In this document: piece after piece, positions 45,871 to 56,479 of the stretch
Position numbering within the stretch: position 1 is the stretch's first letter
Layout: each line of letters starts with the position of its first letter
Source: Narthecium ossifragum
Taxonomy: Eukaryota; Streptophyta; Magnoliopsida; Dioscoreales; Nartheciaceae
Assembly (NCBI GenBank): GCA_963920575.1
Contig: OY986965.1
Span: forward strand, 10,554,290 to 10,618,289
Direction of reading: 5' to 3'
DNA length: 64,000 nucleotides
Notes under the pieces: generated by a model
What the model was told of the DNA's origin: nothing
The model's database searches: none
What the model saw: only the letters and a program-made list of their open reading frames with translations
Made by a program: the position numbers and the translations under genes

Positions 45871-46333
45871 AGCTTCGACGTTACTTGACTCCCAGTGCGA
45901 GGTTTGGGCCTTCAGAGGCAGGATTCAGGATGATGTTCGATATTCAGCAAAGGCATGTCCAGGACCGTGGGACCGTTGACCAGAGTGACCAGAAGACCGG
46001 AGCTCTTGCCTTAAAGTCACTGCGTCAGTGCCTTTAAGGGTAATAGCCATTAGCAGTCGTTGGAGAGGCTAAAGCAGGTTTAGCCTATTTGTCAACGCAT
46101 CGGAGACAGACGGTTAGGTGGGTCGAGCTTCAAGGATCAGATACTGGATGACTTCCCCTTTGATGTTTGCAGCATCCCAGCTCCCCCGACCATAGTGATA
46201 GAGACCCAGGGTAGATATCCGGAGTTTGTGGAGATCCGCGTTGCGGTTAATACCGAGCACTTGATTGAGGGCTGGACAGCGTCAGCAGATCGCATGTTGT
46301 GTTTCTAAGACAGCGTTGACATCTGACACAGTA

Positions 46334-48683
46334 TGTGAGGACCTGTCCCCCCATTCATAGGTCGACCGTTTGGGTCGGGCCCGTGGCTCGTTGTGGACCA
46401 CAAGGGCAATTTGGTAAATTGCGTCTTATTGGTTTGTTTCACACCCGCGAATGCACACACTGACCTTGTTTGTGTTAGTGTTTGATTAGAATGGTTAGGT
46501 GGACCCGGGATCGGAAGATCCGGGCTTGGGCTTGTGTTTTAGCCCAAGTTTGGCTTTCTGGGCAAAGGGGATCGATCTTCTTTGCTAGAAGATCGATCTT
46601 TCTTGCTAAGAAGATCGATCTTTCTTGCTAAGAAGATCAATCCTTCTCTTCCAGAAAGTCGCGGCAGTTGAGCTTGGAGAAGACGGCCGTCGTGGCCGTT
46701 GTCCTCCATTGTCAGGAGAAGTGAGGACTTCCTCCCCTCTCCTTCCCTTTTTCCCCACCTTCCCCGGCCTTCCCCTTCCTTCTGCTTCTCTTCTTCCTTC
46801 TCTTATTCTTCCTTCTTTCCTTCTTCTTCCAGCAAGCTCTGCTTGCTCTGTTTTCTTCCGGTAGCCCATCTTCTTCTCCTCTGTTCTCCCTCCTCCGGTC
46901 ATCGTTTTGGGTGTTCTAAAGCTCGTTGGATCCGTGGCGACGAGAGGAAGATCCTTGAAGTGGTTTGGAACCTTGTTGGTGACTGATTAGCAAGGAATCA
47001 GCCGAGTATTAGCGCAGTTCGGTAGGTTTTTCTACCTACGAGAGTGTTTAATGGGTTTCTCTTAATCTAGTCGTTAGATCTTGCTGAAATTGTGTTGTTG
47101 GATGCGTGTTGCTTAGTATAATTTATGGTTTAAGTTTCATAAACTTTGGTTGGGATTTTAGTAGGATTTATGTATGTTTAATCTCGAATTTTCCTGTTTT
47201 TGCTGTTCTTGAAGAACATCCGGTTTGCGACGCGTTTTCCGATCGTTACATGTATTATCTTGGGTTGTGATGAGCATAAGAGTTGTAGATATTTGAATCT
47301 ACTCTCCAACCCAGTTGATCTCATAATTTTCTGATTTTTATACGATTTGTTATGAGTTTCGCACAGGCGGGCTGCGTTGCAGCAAGAAATGATAAGTTAG
47401 TTTTGATTAGCGGTTTTGATTAGTGGTTTCCCGTTAATCCAGCCGTTGGATGTTTCTAGATTTTGGATATGTTGATCCCGGAATATTGATCTACTGGATT
47501 CTAAGTTGGATCTCGAATCCGACATTGTTTGGACGTCGGATCGACGGATCAACTAGCTGCTTGTAGAGAATGCTTTGGTGTTTTAAATATAATATTATAA
47601 GCTCGGATTATAATATTATATTTTTACTGTTCATCGAAGTTTTCGGGGTTGCTTCCCGTTGCAGGAGTCCGCGGTTGACGGTCATGGTACCGTCGTAATG
47701 CCGGGACCCGCTGCGGATCGACTGGCAGCGGTTGGTAGTACCGCTACAGCGATCCGGTTGGACTTATATACTGCCTTGTCATACTGTTGCATGCATATTC
47801 CTCTTGCTTGTGTATGTTCATAGCATGCATTCTCTGTTGTGCATTAGTTGCATGGTTAGGGCGTGGCTGATCTGTGGGTTGCCGTCCCAAGGCTGGAAAC
47901 TCGGATTTAGCCCTATGACCAGGGTTGGGTAGCTTGGTCCATGTTCGAATTGTGGTGTCCAGTCAAACTTGATGATAGGCTTAGATGACTGGTACACATG
48001 TTGCTTGATGATTATAGAGGTCGTGTCGGCCTTGAGTCAGATGCTGAGGTGTAGCCTGTGTTCCACTATGTTGACCCTTGAGTAGAGAGGTTGACTACTT
48101 AGCGATGCTTTTTCCCGCTTGCAGTGCCATTCCCTGCTTGTAGGCCAATAGTGTTGTTTCTTGCTACTGAGTGCGACCATGTTCGTGGGCCTCAGGGACA
48201 CGCGGTGGGGTTATGGGGCCCCTGTGTACACCCAGGTCTTACTTGAGGGCGACACTCTGGTGTTCCCCTTCCTTCTGTGTGACATAGTGTAGAACCCTAC
48301 TGAGCTTTATGCTCACTCCTACCCGGGCTGCGTTTTGCAGGTGTAGGCGCCAGCTCTTCTTCAGTAGCCCCTACCGGGCAGGTGTTTGGTGGCGCGGCGG
48401 CGTCTGGCGGGGTTTGAGGATCGGTGATCACATTCTACACTTTTGTTATAGTTAGTCTCATACGGGAGTATGATGTATAAACTGTTGTAACCCCTTTGAG
48501 GTTTTGGATTATTATATTATTTATGTTGAGGTTTGAAATTATTGTATTATTCAGGGGTGCTTATGAATTGTTTAATGAAACCAGTAAGTTAGAGGGAACC
48601 CCTCGACATTATTTTCCGCATTTAGTTAGGTTCCAGTTCGCGTCGCCCGGCCCGGTTGGGCTTTCGCAGGTCGGGGCGCGACA
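46334..48683 (+). mobile_element. Solo LTR (2350 bp), gypsy-type
   Basis: TGTGAGGACCTGTCCCC to CGGGGCGCGACA. Flanks CAGTA and CAACA match at 3 of 5 positions. It has a GATCGATC array at 46568-46640, a polypyrimidine tract, and the GAACCCTACTGAGCTTTATGCTCAC..GCAGGTGTAGGCGCC block shared with the other large LTRs here. Its ends match the LTR at 21405-23745 best. Pol remnants lie on both sides, so it is an insertion into the older element rather than its 3' LTR. Confidence 0.7.
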
Positions 48684-48870
48684 CAACATCCCACCCCCAG
48701 ACAGACGGACAGTCAAGAGGACGATCCACATCTCGGAAGACGTGCGTAGGATGTGTGGCACCGATGCAGGAGGCAGCTGGGAGGAGTACGTCCCTTTGCT
48801 AAGAGTTTACCTATTTCGGCGAGCATCAGTTCAGACCGATGCGGTGTCACTCGAAGGCGTAGCATGACAG
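48684..48870 (+). pseudogene. Tekay integrase core remnant
   Basis: SHPQTDGQS in one frame, then RTIHISEDVRRMC and GGSWEEYVPLLRVY in another, matching the usual HPQTDGQSER---LEDMLR...GSWEEHLPL-EFAYN after the catalytic Glu region. Frameshifted. Confidence 0.7.
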
Positions 48871-49149
48871 TTCATGTCGTTCTTCCGATTGCTCAACCAA
48901 GGTTGTTGAGGCATCACCTACCACTCCGCGCATCGTCAGACAACCGTCAGAGAGATTAGCACAGAGCAGATGAGAGAGCTACTCAGGTCAGAGGCGAGGA
49001 TCCTTGGAGTTCTCAATTCATGACAGGGTGTTCCCTCAGAGTTGGCAGAGTGCACAGACCAGACGAGGTGGAGGCCGAGGCAACCCTACTCTGAGAGTCT
49101 ACACCAGAGCCATGATGACGTGGAGCGACGATGACACCGAGTCTACAGA

Positions 49150-49314
49150 GATTCCTGACGGCATCAGCAGACAGCAGATTGTACTCCAGAGGTGGAGTAG
49201 CTGCTCCAGAGTTGCACGAGGACATCCTACGTGAGGTTCACTCCTCTCCTGTTGTTGTTCATTCAGGAGGCACGGAGATATATCATGGATTTCGTTATCA
49301 GTTTGGTTGGCACC
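49150..49314 (+). pseudogene. Integrase zinc-binding (H2C2) remnant
   Basis: ILREVHSSPVVVHSGGTEIY and HGFRYQFGWH correspond to the H2C2 zinc domain that normally lies before the integrase core, but here it lies after it. The copia element cuts it at 49315. Confidence 0.65.
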
Positions 49315-50420
49315 TGAAGGTCCAAGGGGGGGTGAATTGGACCTTTTTGCGGAAATACAATAGATGAAAACCAAGATTGAAAGCTAGAAGACTAGTATGC
49401 TTGTTTAGATATGAAAACTATAAATAAAGCATGCAATGAAGGATGAGAGGAGTTAAGAGACTTGCACCAGATTTTATAGTGGTTCGTCAAACCTTGCCTA
49501 CGTCCACTCTCTCAAGGGCCTTCTTGAGGTTCCACTACTTGTAATTCTCTCTTACAAGTTTTCCCACCAAGCTTCCGGGTGCTTGGCAACCTTACAAATT
49601 CTCCAACAACTGCTGGAGCTCCCCCTCAAGCTTACGGGTGCTTGAGAACCATACAAATCACTCCAAGCTCTCTCTTGGATATTTCTCTCAAAGTCTACTT
49701 CACACTTGAAATAGTTTTACAAAGGTTAAAGCTCTTAAAAGAAGACTAAAACTTGTTACAATGTAAACTAATATCTCCCTTAGTCTTTTCCCAAGTTTGC
49801 TGCATCTTCTCATATATACTTGAGCTTTAGGGCCTCAAAAAATAGTTTCCAACGGCTATTTTCTATTTCTGCAACGGCTCTTTAACGGCTAGTTTCTGGG
49901 CTCACGGTCGATCCATGCATCGTCCGTCACGCCTCACATTCGACCGTCACATCGTCCGTGACATCGTCCGCCAAGCTTTTCTTGAGCCACGGTCGATCCA
50001 CGGATCGACCGTCAAGCGTCACGGTCGACCGTCGCATCGTCCGTGACATCGTCCGTCAGCCTCTGTCAAGAAAAATGTTTCCCAGGGTCGATGCTCGGAT
50101 CGACCGTCGCTTCTTACTTTTCTTCGTAAAAGCCCCACGATCGATCCACGGATCGACCGTCACATCTCCCGGTCGATCCACGGATCGACCGTCGCATCCC
50201 AAGGATGCATCCGCGCATCATCCGTGAGCTCCAGGGATGCATCCGCGCATCATCCGTGAGCTCCACGGATGCATCCACGCATCATCCGTGAACTCCACTA
50301 ATAGCTCAAATATGAAAGTTAAAGCTTGTTATCAACATATATTTTATCACATATATATTTAAACATTTAAGAACATATTGGCATCATCAAAACATAATTA
50401 AAACGTCATTTGGGCTAACA
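49315..50420 (-). repeat. 3' LTR of the copia element (1106 bp)
   Basis: On the minus strand TGTTAGCCCAAATGACG to GGACCTTCA. It contains the CGGTCGATCC..GGATCGACCG palindrome array (49900-50290) and a TATA-like AAGTATATATGAG downstream of it. Confidence 0.93.
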
Positions 50421-50436
50421 ATCTCCCCCTTTTTTA
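50421..50436 (-). promoter_or_regulatory. Polypurine tract of the copia element
   Basis: AAAAAAGGGGGAGAT on the minus strand, immediately before the 3' LTR start TGTTAG. Confidence 0.9.
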
Positions 50437-51660
50437 TGATGACAATCTATTTATATGTGATGATAAAATATCTATTGCTCCCCCTAAATCTATGCATCCA
50501 TTCCTTTGATAAAAGGTGTTCTAAGATGAATACTAAGGATGCATACTAGTCATATAATATTGAAAAGTTATATCCATGATATTATGATATGACAAGATAA
50601 TTTATCTTTTAGTATAATTTCTTCTTTAACTAATATCATGGTTGGTAGCAATAGATCACATCACAACTTTTTTTCCCCCTATGGCATCATCAAAAAGTGG
50701 GGATGGAGTTAGAGAAAAAGATTTTGATCACTAATGGAGGCTTGATATCAATTACTTAGGATACCAATTGAAATAGGGAATATATTAAAAAAAATATTTA
50801 AACCCATTCAAATAAAGTACTCCCCAAACATAAGTTCCTTCATCTCCCCCATGATACAAATTATTTAAAACAATTTTTAAAATGAGATACGATGAAAAAT
50901 TTCATGAAAACAATGTGACACAATCAGTGGCGGTCGACCGTCAGCTACGATTTTAACATTACATGAAACATTGCGTACTCACGGTCGATCCAAGTGAACT
51001 CACGGTCGACCGTCACTTCCAGAAAATGAATTTTGAAATTTCATTTTAAATGATTTTTGAATCAAAATCTCATTAATTTTTGCATACACATGTAATTTAA
51101 TATTTTGAGCTAAACCAAGTCATTTTTCAAGGAATTCATGCATTTAATCAAAATTATGGCACATGAGTATATGTGTGTGGAAATGAGCATTTAGAACTCA
51201 CATACCACTATTCCATTTCATGAAAACACTTGAAGAATTTGAGGCTTATGGTGCATACAAGTCACAATATCTCATAAGAGATGATTAAAGTTCATTTCAA
51301 ATCAGTAAGCATTATAATGCAAAATATGACCATATGACCTCTTTTAAAATCAATCAAGATACAAGATTTTAGTCAAGATTAATTCTTTTCAAGGTTTCAT
51401 TTTTAAATCAAAAAGACTTCATAAGAAAAATAAATCATAAAATAAAGTTCACTATCACCATTTGAGATAACAAATGAAGATGGAGGAATAAAATTTCATA
51501 CCATTGGAAGGATCATATATCCTTTGATGACTATTTAGCATACTTCCTTTCCTTTGAAACATATTCTTGTCTACACCTCATCACTTGAGCATCCACCATC
51601 AAGATTTCACCGTTTTCTTTTGAATTTGTCTTGACAATTGGATCTCAAGCATCCCTAGCA
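50437..51660 (-). other. Non-coding 3' region of the copia element
   Basis: AT-rich, no open frame of note. It carries two more CGGTCGACCGT motifs at 50932-50941 and 51003-51011, the same motif as in the LTR array. Confidence 0.7.
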
Positions 51661-52545
51661 CAAATCATGTTTTGATTTTTGATACCCAAATCTTTTTGTG
51701 TCCATTATCGTTAACTCTTGACATGTACATATAAGATGAATGCTTTGGAATCCAAAGGGTGTTAGCACTAGCATTTTTCATTAAATAGCAATTAAGAGCA
51801 ATATGTCCCTTCTTATAACAATAGTGACAAGTAGGTATATTTGTAAATTTAAGAGGATCAGATGATTCTTTAACAAAGCTTGTCTTTTTAAAATTGTTCA
51901 TCTTCCTAGGATTTTAGCCAATGCCATTTTTTTTCAACGAGCTATGTTGGCTATCAAGGATCTCATTAAGTATGATCTTACTCTTCATAAACTTAGAAAG
52001 AGTAATTTTCAAATCATTATTTTCAAGGGTGAGATCCCTTTTTGATTCTCTCAAAATAATGATTTCCTTTTGTAAGTTACTTGAGTTATTTTGTAAAATA
52101 TCATGCTCACATTTGCAATTCTCAAGTTCTTTTCTAAGAGAGGCATGATCATCACTAGATGTCTTACTCATCATGCATTTGTTTTCATTTTCCAATAAAT
52201 CAATCTTATGCATGGCATCTAGTTTTTCATGTTCTAGCTTCTTCAAGTCCTTACATGAAGCATAATATTTCTTTTTAAGGAACTTGAAATCTTTAACTAA
52301 GGAATGATAAGCTTCAAAAAGTTCATCAAAAGCTAGCTCATCATTTACCTCATGATCTTCTTCCTTGTCCCCGATGGCCATTAGACAAATATTTGCCTTT
52401 TCTTGCTCTTTTTCATCAGAGAAAGAATCCTTATCGCTTTCACTCCAAGTTGCCACCATGCCTTTCTTCTTCTTTGTTGGCTTCTTGAGTCGAGGGCAAT
52501 TGGGCTTGTAGTGTCCGGGCTTTCTACACTCATAACATATAATGT
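51661..52545 (-). pseudogene. Copia gag, zinc-knuckle and coiled-coil part
   Basis: CYECRKPGHYKPNC (CX2CX4HX4C) near 52490-52535 is followed by an acidic and coiled-coil segment (51914-52459, heptad-like runs such as LKKLEHEKLDAMHKIDLLEN). After a TAA a second knuckle follows, CHYCYKKGHIALNC, ending KKIWVSKIKT-stop at 51665. Pol should start after this but is absent. Confidence 0.8.
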
Positions 52546-52570
52546 CATTTAAATTAGATGAGGTAGAGTT

Positions 52571-53407
52571 TTATTTTTCACCTTCGAAGGTTTTCTTCTT
52601 GAAATTCTTCTTTACTCCTTGGGGATTGAGCATCCTTTTGATTTTTCTTGTAATTGATGTCAATTCCTCATCACTTGAATCCGATTCTTCATCACTTGAA
52701 CTTGATGAATCTTGGTATGATGACTTGAATGCAACTGATTTGTCTTTCTTCTCTCCTTTATTGTTGCTCTTCTTCAAGTTCATCTCATAGGTCATGAGTG
52801 AACCCATGAGCTCATCAAGTGATAGCTTGGAAAAGTCTTTGGCTTCTTCAATCGCCATCACCTTGGGATCCCATGCTTTAGGTAGACACCTAAGTATCTT
52901 TCTCACAATTTCATCATTAGCATAAGATTTGCCAAGAGATTGAAGCACATTTAAAATATCATTGAACCGTGTAAACATTTCACTAATGGACTCATTATCC
53001 TTTATGATAAACAATTCATAGTCATGAACAAGCATACTTATCCTAGTTTCCTTAATTCGGTTGGTTCCCTCATATGTAATTTCAAGTTTCTCCCATATTT
53101 CTTTGGCTGATTTACAACTTGAAACTCTACTAAATTCATTAGGACTCAATGCATAAATAAGAAAGCATTTGGCTTTAGCATTGGTTTCCAATTTCGTTAA
53201 GTCGGATGGAGTGTACTCACTCTTATGTTTGGGTACTTCCTTTCCTTCATGCATTTTACTAGGAGTAAATGGTCCATCCTCAATAGTAAGGCAAGCTTCA
53301 TAATCTAAGGATTGGATAAAAATTTCCATCCTAGTTTTCCAATAATTGTAATTTTCTCCATCAAAGTAGGGAGGGCTATTGGTAGATTGTCCTTGTAGGT
53401 TTTCCAT
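52571..53407 (-). CDS. Copia gag, capsid part (278 codons)
   Basis: Starts MENLQGQSTNSPPYFDGENY and contains YNYWKTRMEIFIQSLDYE, SCKSAKEIWEKLEITYEG, ISMLVHDYELFIIKDNESIS, VRKILRCLPKAWDPKVMAIE and LSLDELMGSLMTYEM: the gag domain of copia elements (UBN2/Retrotran_gag type). It ends in an acidic serine stretch and a basic KKNFKKKTFEGEK, then a TAA. Zinc knuckles follow in the same reading after the stop, so the stop is probably a mutation. The protein would form the capsid. Confidence 0.9.
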   Translation of the reverse strand: MENLQGQSTNSPPYFDGENYNYWKTRMEIFIQSLDYEACLTIEDGPFTPSKMHEGKEVPKHKSEYTPSDLTKLETNAKAKCFLIYALSPNEFSRVSSCKSAKEIWEKLEITYEGTNRIKETRISMLVHDYELFIIKDNESISEMFTRFNDILNVLQSLGKSYANDEIVRKILRCLPKAWDPKVMAIEEAKDFSKLSLDELMGSLMTYEMNLKKSNNKGEKKDKSVAFKSSYQDSSSSSDEESDSSDEELTSITRKIKRMLNPQGVKKNFKKKTFEGEK

Positions 53408-53456
53408 CTATACCTAGGATTCTCTAGGGTCGTTAAACCTCGAATATAGAGACGAG

Positions 53457-53468
53457 GCTCTGATACCA
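53457..53468 (-). promoter_or_regulatory. Primer binding site, tRNA-iMet type
   Basis: TGGTATCAGAGC on the minus strand, 2 bases inside the 5' LTR. Confidence 0.9.
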
Positions 53469-53470
53469 AT

Positions 53471-54600
53471 TGAAGGTCCAAGGGGGGGTGAATTGGACCT
53501 TTTTGCGGAAATACAATAGATGAAAACCAAGATTGAAAGCTAGAAAACTAGTATGCTTGTTTAGATATGAAAACTATAAATAAAGCATGCAATGAAGGAT
53601 GAGAGAAGGAGTTAAGAGACTTGCACCATATTTTATAATGGTTCGGCAAACCTTGCCTACGTCCACTCTCTCAAGGGCCTCCTTGAGGTTCCACTACTTG
53701 TAATTCTCCCTTACAAGTTTTCCCACCAAGCTTCTGGGTGCTTGGCAACCTTACAAATCCTCCAACAACTGCTGGAGCTCCCCCTCAAGCTTACGGGTGC
53801 TTGAGAACTTTACAAATCACTCTAAGCTCTCTCTTGGATATTTCTCTCAAAGTCTACTTCACACTTGAAATAGTTTTACAAAGGTTAAAGCTCTCAAAAG
53901 AAGACTAAAACTTGTTACAATGTAAACTAATATCTCCCTTAGTTTTTTCCCAAGTTTGCTGCATCTTCTCATATATACTTGAGCTTTAGGGCCTCAAAAA
54001 ATAGCTTCCAACGGCTATTTTCTATTTCTGCAACGGCTCTTTAACGGCTAGTTTCTGGGCTCACGGTCGATCCATACATCGTCCGTCACGCCTCACGGTC
54101 GACCGTCGCATCGTCCGTGACATCGTCCGCCAAGCTTTTCTTGAGCCACGGTCGATCCACGGATCGCCCATCAAGCGTCACGGTCGACCGTCGCATCGTC
54201 CGTGACATCGTCCGTCAGCCTCTGTCAAGAAAAAAGCTTTACAGGGTCGATGCTCGGATCGACCGTCGCTTCTTACTTTTCTTCATAAAAGCCCCACGGA
54301 TCGACGGTCACATCTCCCGGTCGATCCACGGATCGACCGTCGCATCCCACGGATGCATCCGCGCATCATCCGTGAGCTCCACGGATGCATCCGCGCATCA
54401 TCCGTGAGCTCCACGGATGCATCCGCGCATCATCTGTGAGCTCCACGGATGCATCCACGCATCATCCGTGAACTCCACTAATAGCTCAAATATGAAAGTT
54501 AAAGCTTGTTATCAACATATATTTTATCACATATATATTTAAACATTTAAGAACATATTGGCATCATCAAAACATAATTAAAACGTCATTTGGGCTAACA
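53471..54600 (-). repeat. 5' LTR of the copia element (1130 bp)
   Basis: Same family and ends as the other LTR. Most differences are in the palindrome array (54060-54475), where this copy has an additional GGATGCATCCGCGCATCATC unit. Confidence 0.93.
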
Positions 54601-54772
54601 GCACCAGATGCAAAGGTCAAATCCAGAGACCAGATCCTTGGGATCATAGTATTACCATCAGCTTCAACGACGGGCGTATGCTTATAAAACCAATACTACA
54701 TATGAAGTTATGGACTAAATTAGAAACAATATATATTTTAAGTATAAATATAAAAAAAATTCTAGAATGTAT

Positions 54773-55080
54773 TCATACCAGTAGAAGAATGATACATCCA
54801 TTGATTTCATGTTTGTTCTTCAAAGAATCTATGAGCATGTTTCGAATAGCACCGGACCAGTCAAATGTTCTCATTTTGTTTAGATCCTTCACCAATTTAA
54901 TATATCTCCAGGATAGAGACAATCCAGAGGTGCAAAAGAACAAGGACTCAAACAAAATCAAACATAATATTCTAACTGTATCTTCTATGTCATTTTTTCT
55001 TCTCCCAGGGAGAACCTCATAAAACGCAGTCTTCAATGTTGCCGAATTGATTTTTGTATCGTCTTTGAAAACTCTTCGAC
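54773..55080 (-). pseudogene. Plant-mobile-domain / DUF1985-like transposon protein fragment
   Basis: LKTAFYEVLPGRRKNDIEDT, FESLFFCTSGLSLSWRYIKL, VKDLNKMRTFDWSGAIRNML and KNKHEINGCIILL show the pattern seen in plant mobile domain or DUF1985 proteins carried by MULE-type elements. A GTATGA splice donor may follow at 54773. I cannot decide between the two families. Confidence 0.45.
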
Positions 55081-55440
55081 TAAGGGCACGTTTGTTTGGC
55101 TGGAAACCAACATGGAATGGTTGGAATGGAATTGATTTCCAGCCGTTTGTTTCGCTGGAATGGGCTGGATTTCATTCCAGCAACAATTCCAATTTGGCTA
55201 TTTTCCAGTCAAAATTTCCAGTCCATTTCGGACCAAAATTGATTTCTAACAGCTTTTGGAAATCGATTCCATTCCACACCTTATTACCTTTTTCAGCCGC
55301 CGATCCATTTTGTCCCCTCACTCTCTCGCGAAACTTCTCTCTCGCGATCTAGGGTTTCCGCCGCTGAACCTCTCTCGTGATCTCGAGCGCCTCCTCGTTC
55401 TCTCGTGAGACCTAGAGCCCCTCCCCCTCTCCGGTCACCG
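55081..55440. mobile_element. End of a Harbinger- or hAT-like non-autonomous element
   Basis: TAAGGGCACGTTTGTTTGGCTGG followed by repeated TGGAATGG / CCATTCCAG inverted motifs is a common start of small plant DNA transposons. The other end was not identified. GGGTGCGTCTATTTACACC, read on the minus strand from about 58416, has a similar pattern (10 of 14 bases, all differences transitions) and could be the partner. Confidence 0.4.
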
Positions 55441-55539
55441 GCGTCCCATCTCCTCTCCCCGCTTCAACGCAACCCCAACGGTTTCCGAAGAGGTGACTAG
55501 AGCTCCTTCAGCCGTGGTGTGGAGCTTGGTAGACCTTGG

Positions 55540-55890
55540 TAGACCTCGGATCAACACCGGAAAAGTGTTCCTGAAGAGGTGACCTCGGATCCCCTTTCTC
55601 CTCTTTCCATGATCCCCTTTCTTCTCTTGGTAGACCTCGGATCTACACATCGTATAACATGATCCCCTATGACTATGTGGCTTCGTTCTCTTTTTTCTTA
55701 AATTTTTTCCCAGATTTCGAATGGTTTTGGAGATTTGGGTTTTCCACTTCATATTCTTGCGATTAATCCCCTTTCTTCTCTTGGTAGATCTCGGATCTAC
55801 ATCGTATGACCTGATCCCCATATTTGTGGCTTTTTTTTGTTTTCCATTCATTTATTTTTCCCAGATTTCGATTGGTTTTGCATATTTGGG
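55540..55890. repeat. Diverged direct repeat, TTGGTAGACCTCGGATCTACA
   Basis: CCCCTTTCTTCTCTTGGTAG followed by A(C/T)CTCGGATCTACA..ATCGTAT-A--TGATCCCC occurs at 55614 and 55780, with further TTCCCAGATTTCGA(A/T)TGGTTTTG matches downstream of each. No protein recognised. Confidence 0.7.
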
Positions 55891-56479
55891 ATGTGTAAAT
55901 TTACTACTTTGTATTTTTTTTTATAAATGTATTGCTATAAGGAGTTGGAGTTTGGTGTTTTTTTGGATGATTTTGTGGTGATTGAAGAGATTGTTTCATG
56001 CTAAGGGGTCTTTAATTACAAAAAACAAAAAACAGTCACTCATTTCATTTATGTATGTTTTTTATGCGTTTTTGCTGCATATTTTTTTATACAGATATAG
56101 GCAGTCGCCATGATTCAACTCAAAGCGACTGAACTGATTTCTGAATGTGACTTAAATTTTGCCTAAGAGCCTTGGAATCCAATGAACTGAGATATGAAAC
56201 ATATGAGATAATGTGCACATTCATTTTTTAGTATAGTTAGCTTCTAAGATAAACAAACGGAGTCAAATCTTGGAGTCGACAATTCGTAATATGGAAACTA
56301 TGTCCAAACTGAGCACCTCTGATCATGATAGGTTAATAGGAAAAGGTAGCATGCTAGTTGAGCAATTGAATACATCATTCAATCCTTCTGTTGGTTTTCC
56401 TGCTAGGGAATGGTTACTTGAAAGTATGTAATGAGTGTGATCAACTTCCAGAATTCTTGTATAGAACACATGGTCTTTA

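Larger units (their letters stand above)
41217..49314 (+). mobile_element. Tekay/Del-type Ty3/gypsy element, decayed and without a 3' LTR
   Basis: 5' LTR 41217-43587, tRNA-Met primer site at 43591, a gag-like remnant, RT and integrase remnants with many stops, interrupted by a solo LTR (46334-48683) and cut at 49315 by a copia element. A short continuation may follow at 54606-54680. No matching 3' LTR was found. RT text such as YEFTVMPFGLTSAPAAFTDL fits chromovirus (Del/Tekay) pol. Confidence 0.7.
49315..54600 (-). mobile_element. Copia-type LTR retrotransposon, gag only (5286 bp)
   Basis: LTRs at 49315-50420 and 53471-54600 are very similar and are flanked by a perfect target duplication GCACC (49310-49314 and 54601-54605). 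Read right to left: 5' LTR, tRNA-Met primer site, gag with two zinc knuckles, about 1.2 kb non-coding DNA, polypurine tract, 3' LTR. No protease, integrase or RT, so it is a non-autonomous derivative. The gag style (long coiled coil, KKIWVSK end) resembles SIRE/Maximus-type elements. Confidence 0.93.

Noticed and set aside
46334..48683. 3' LTR of the Tekay element whose 5' LTR is at 41217
   Set aside because: The sequence differs through most of its length from 41217-43587 and pol remnants continue on its right side, so it is better read as a separate solo LTR.
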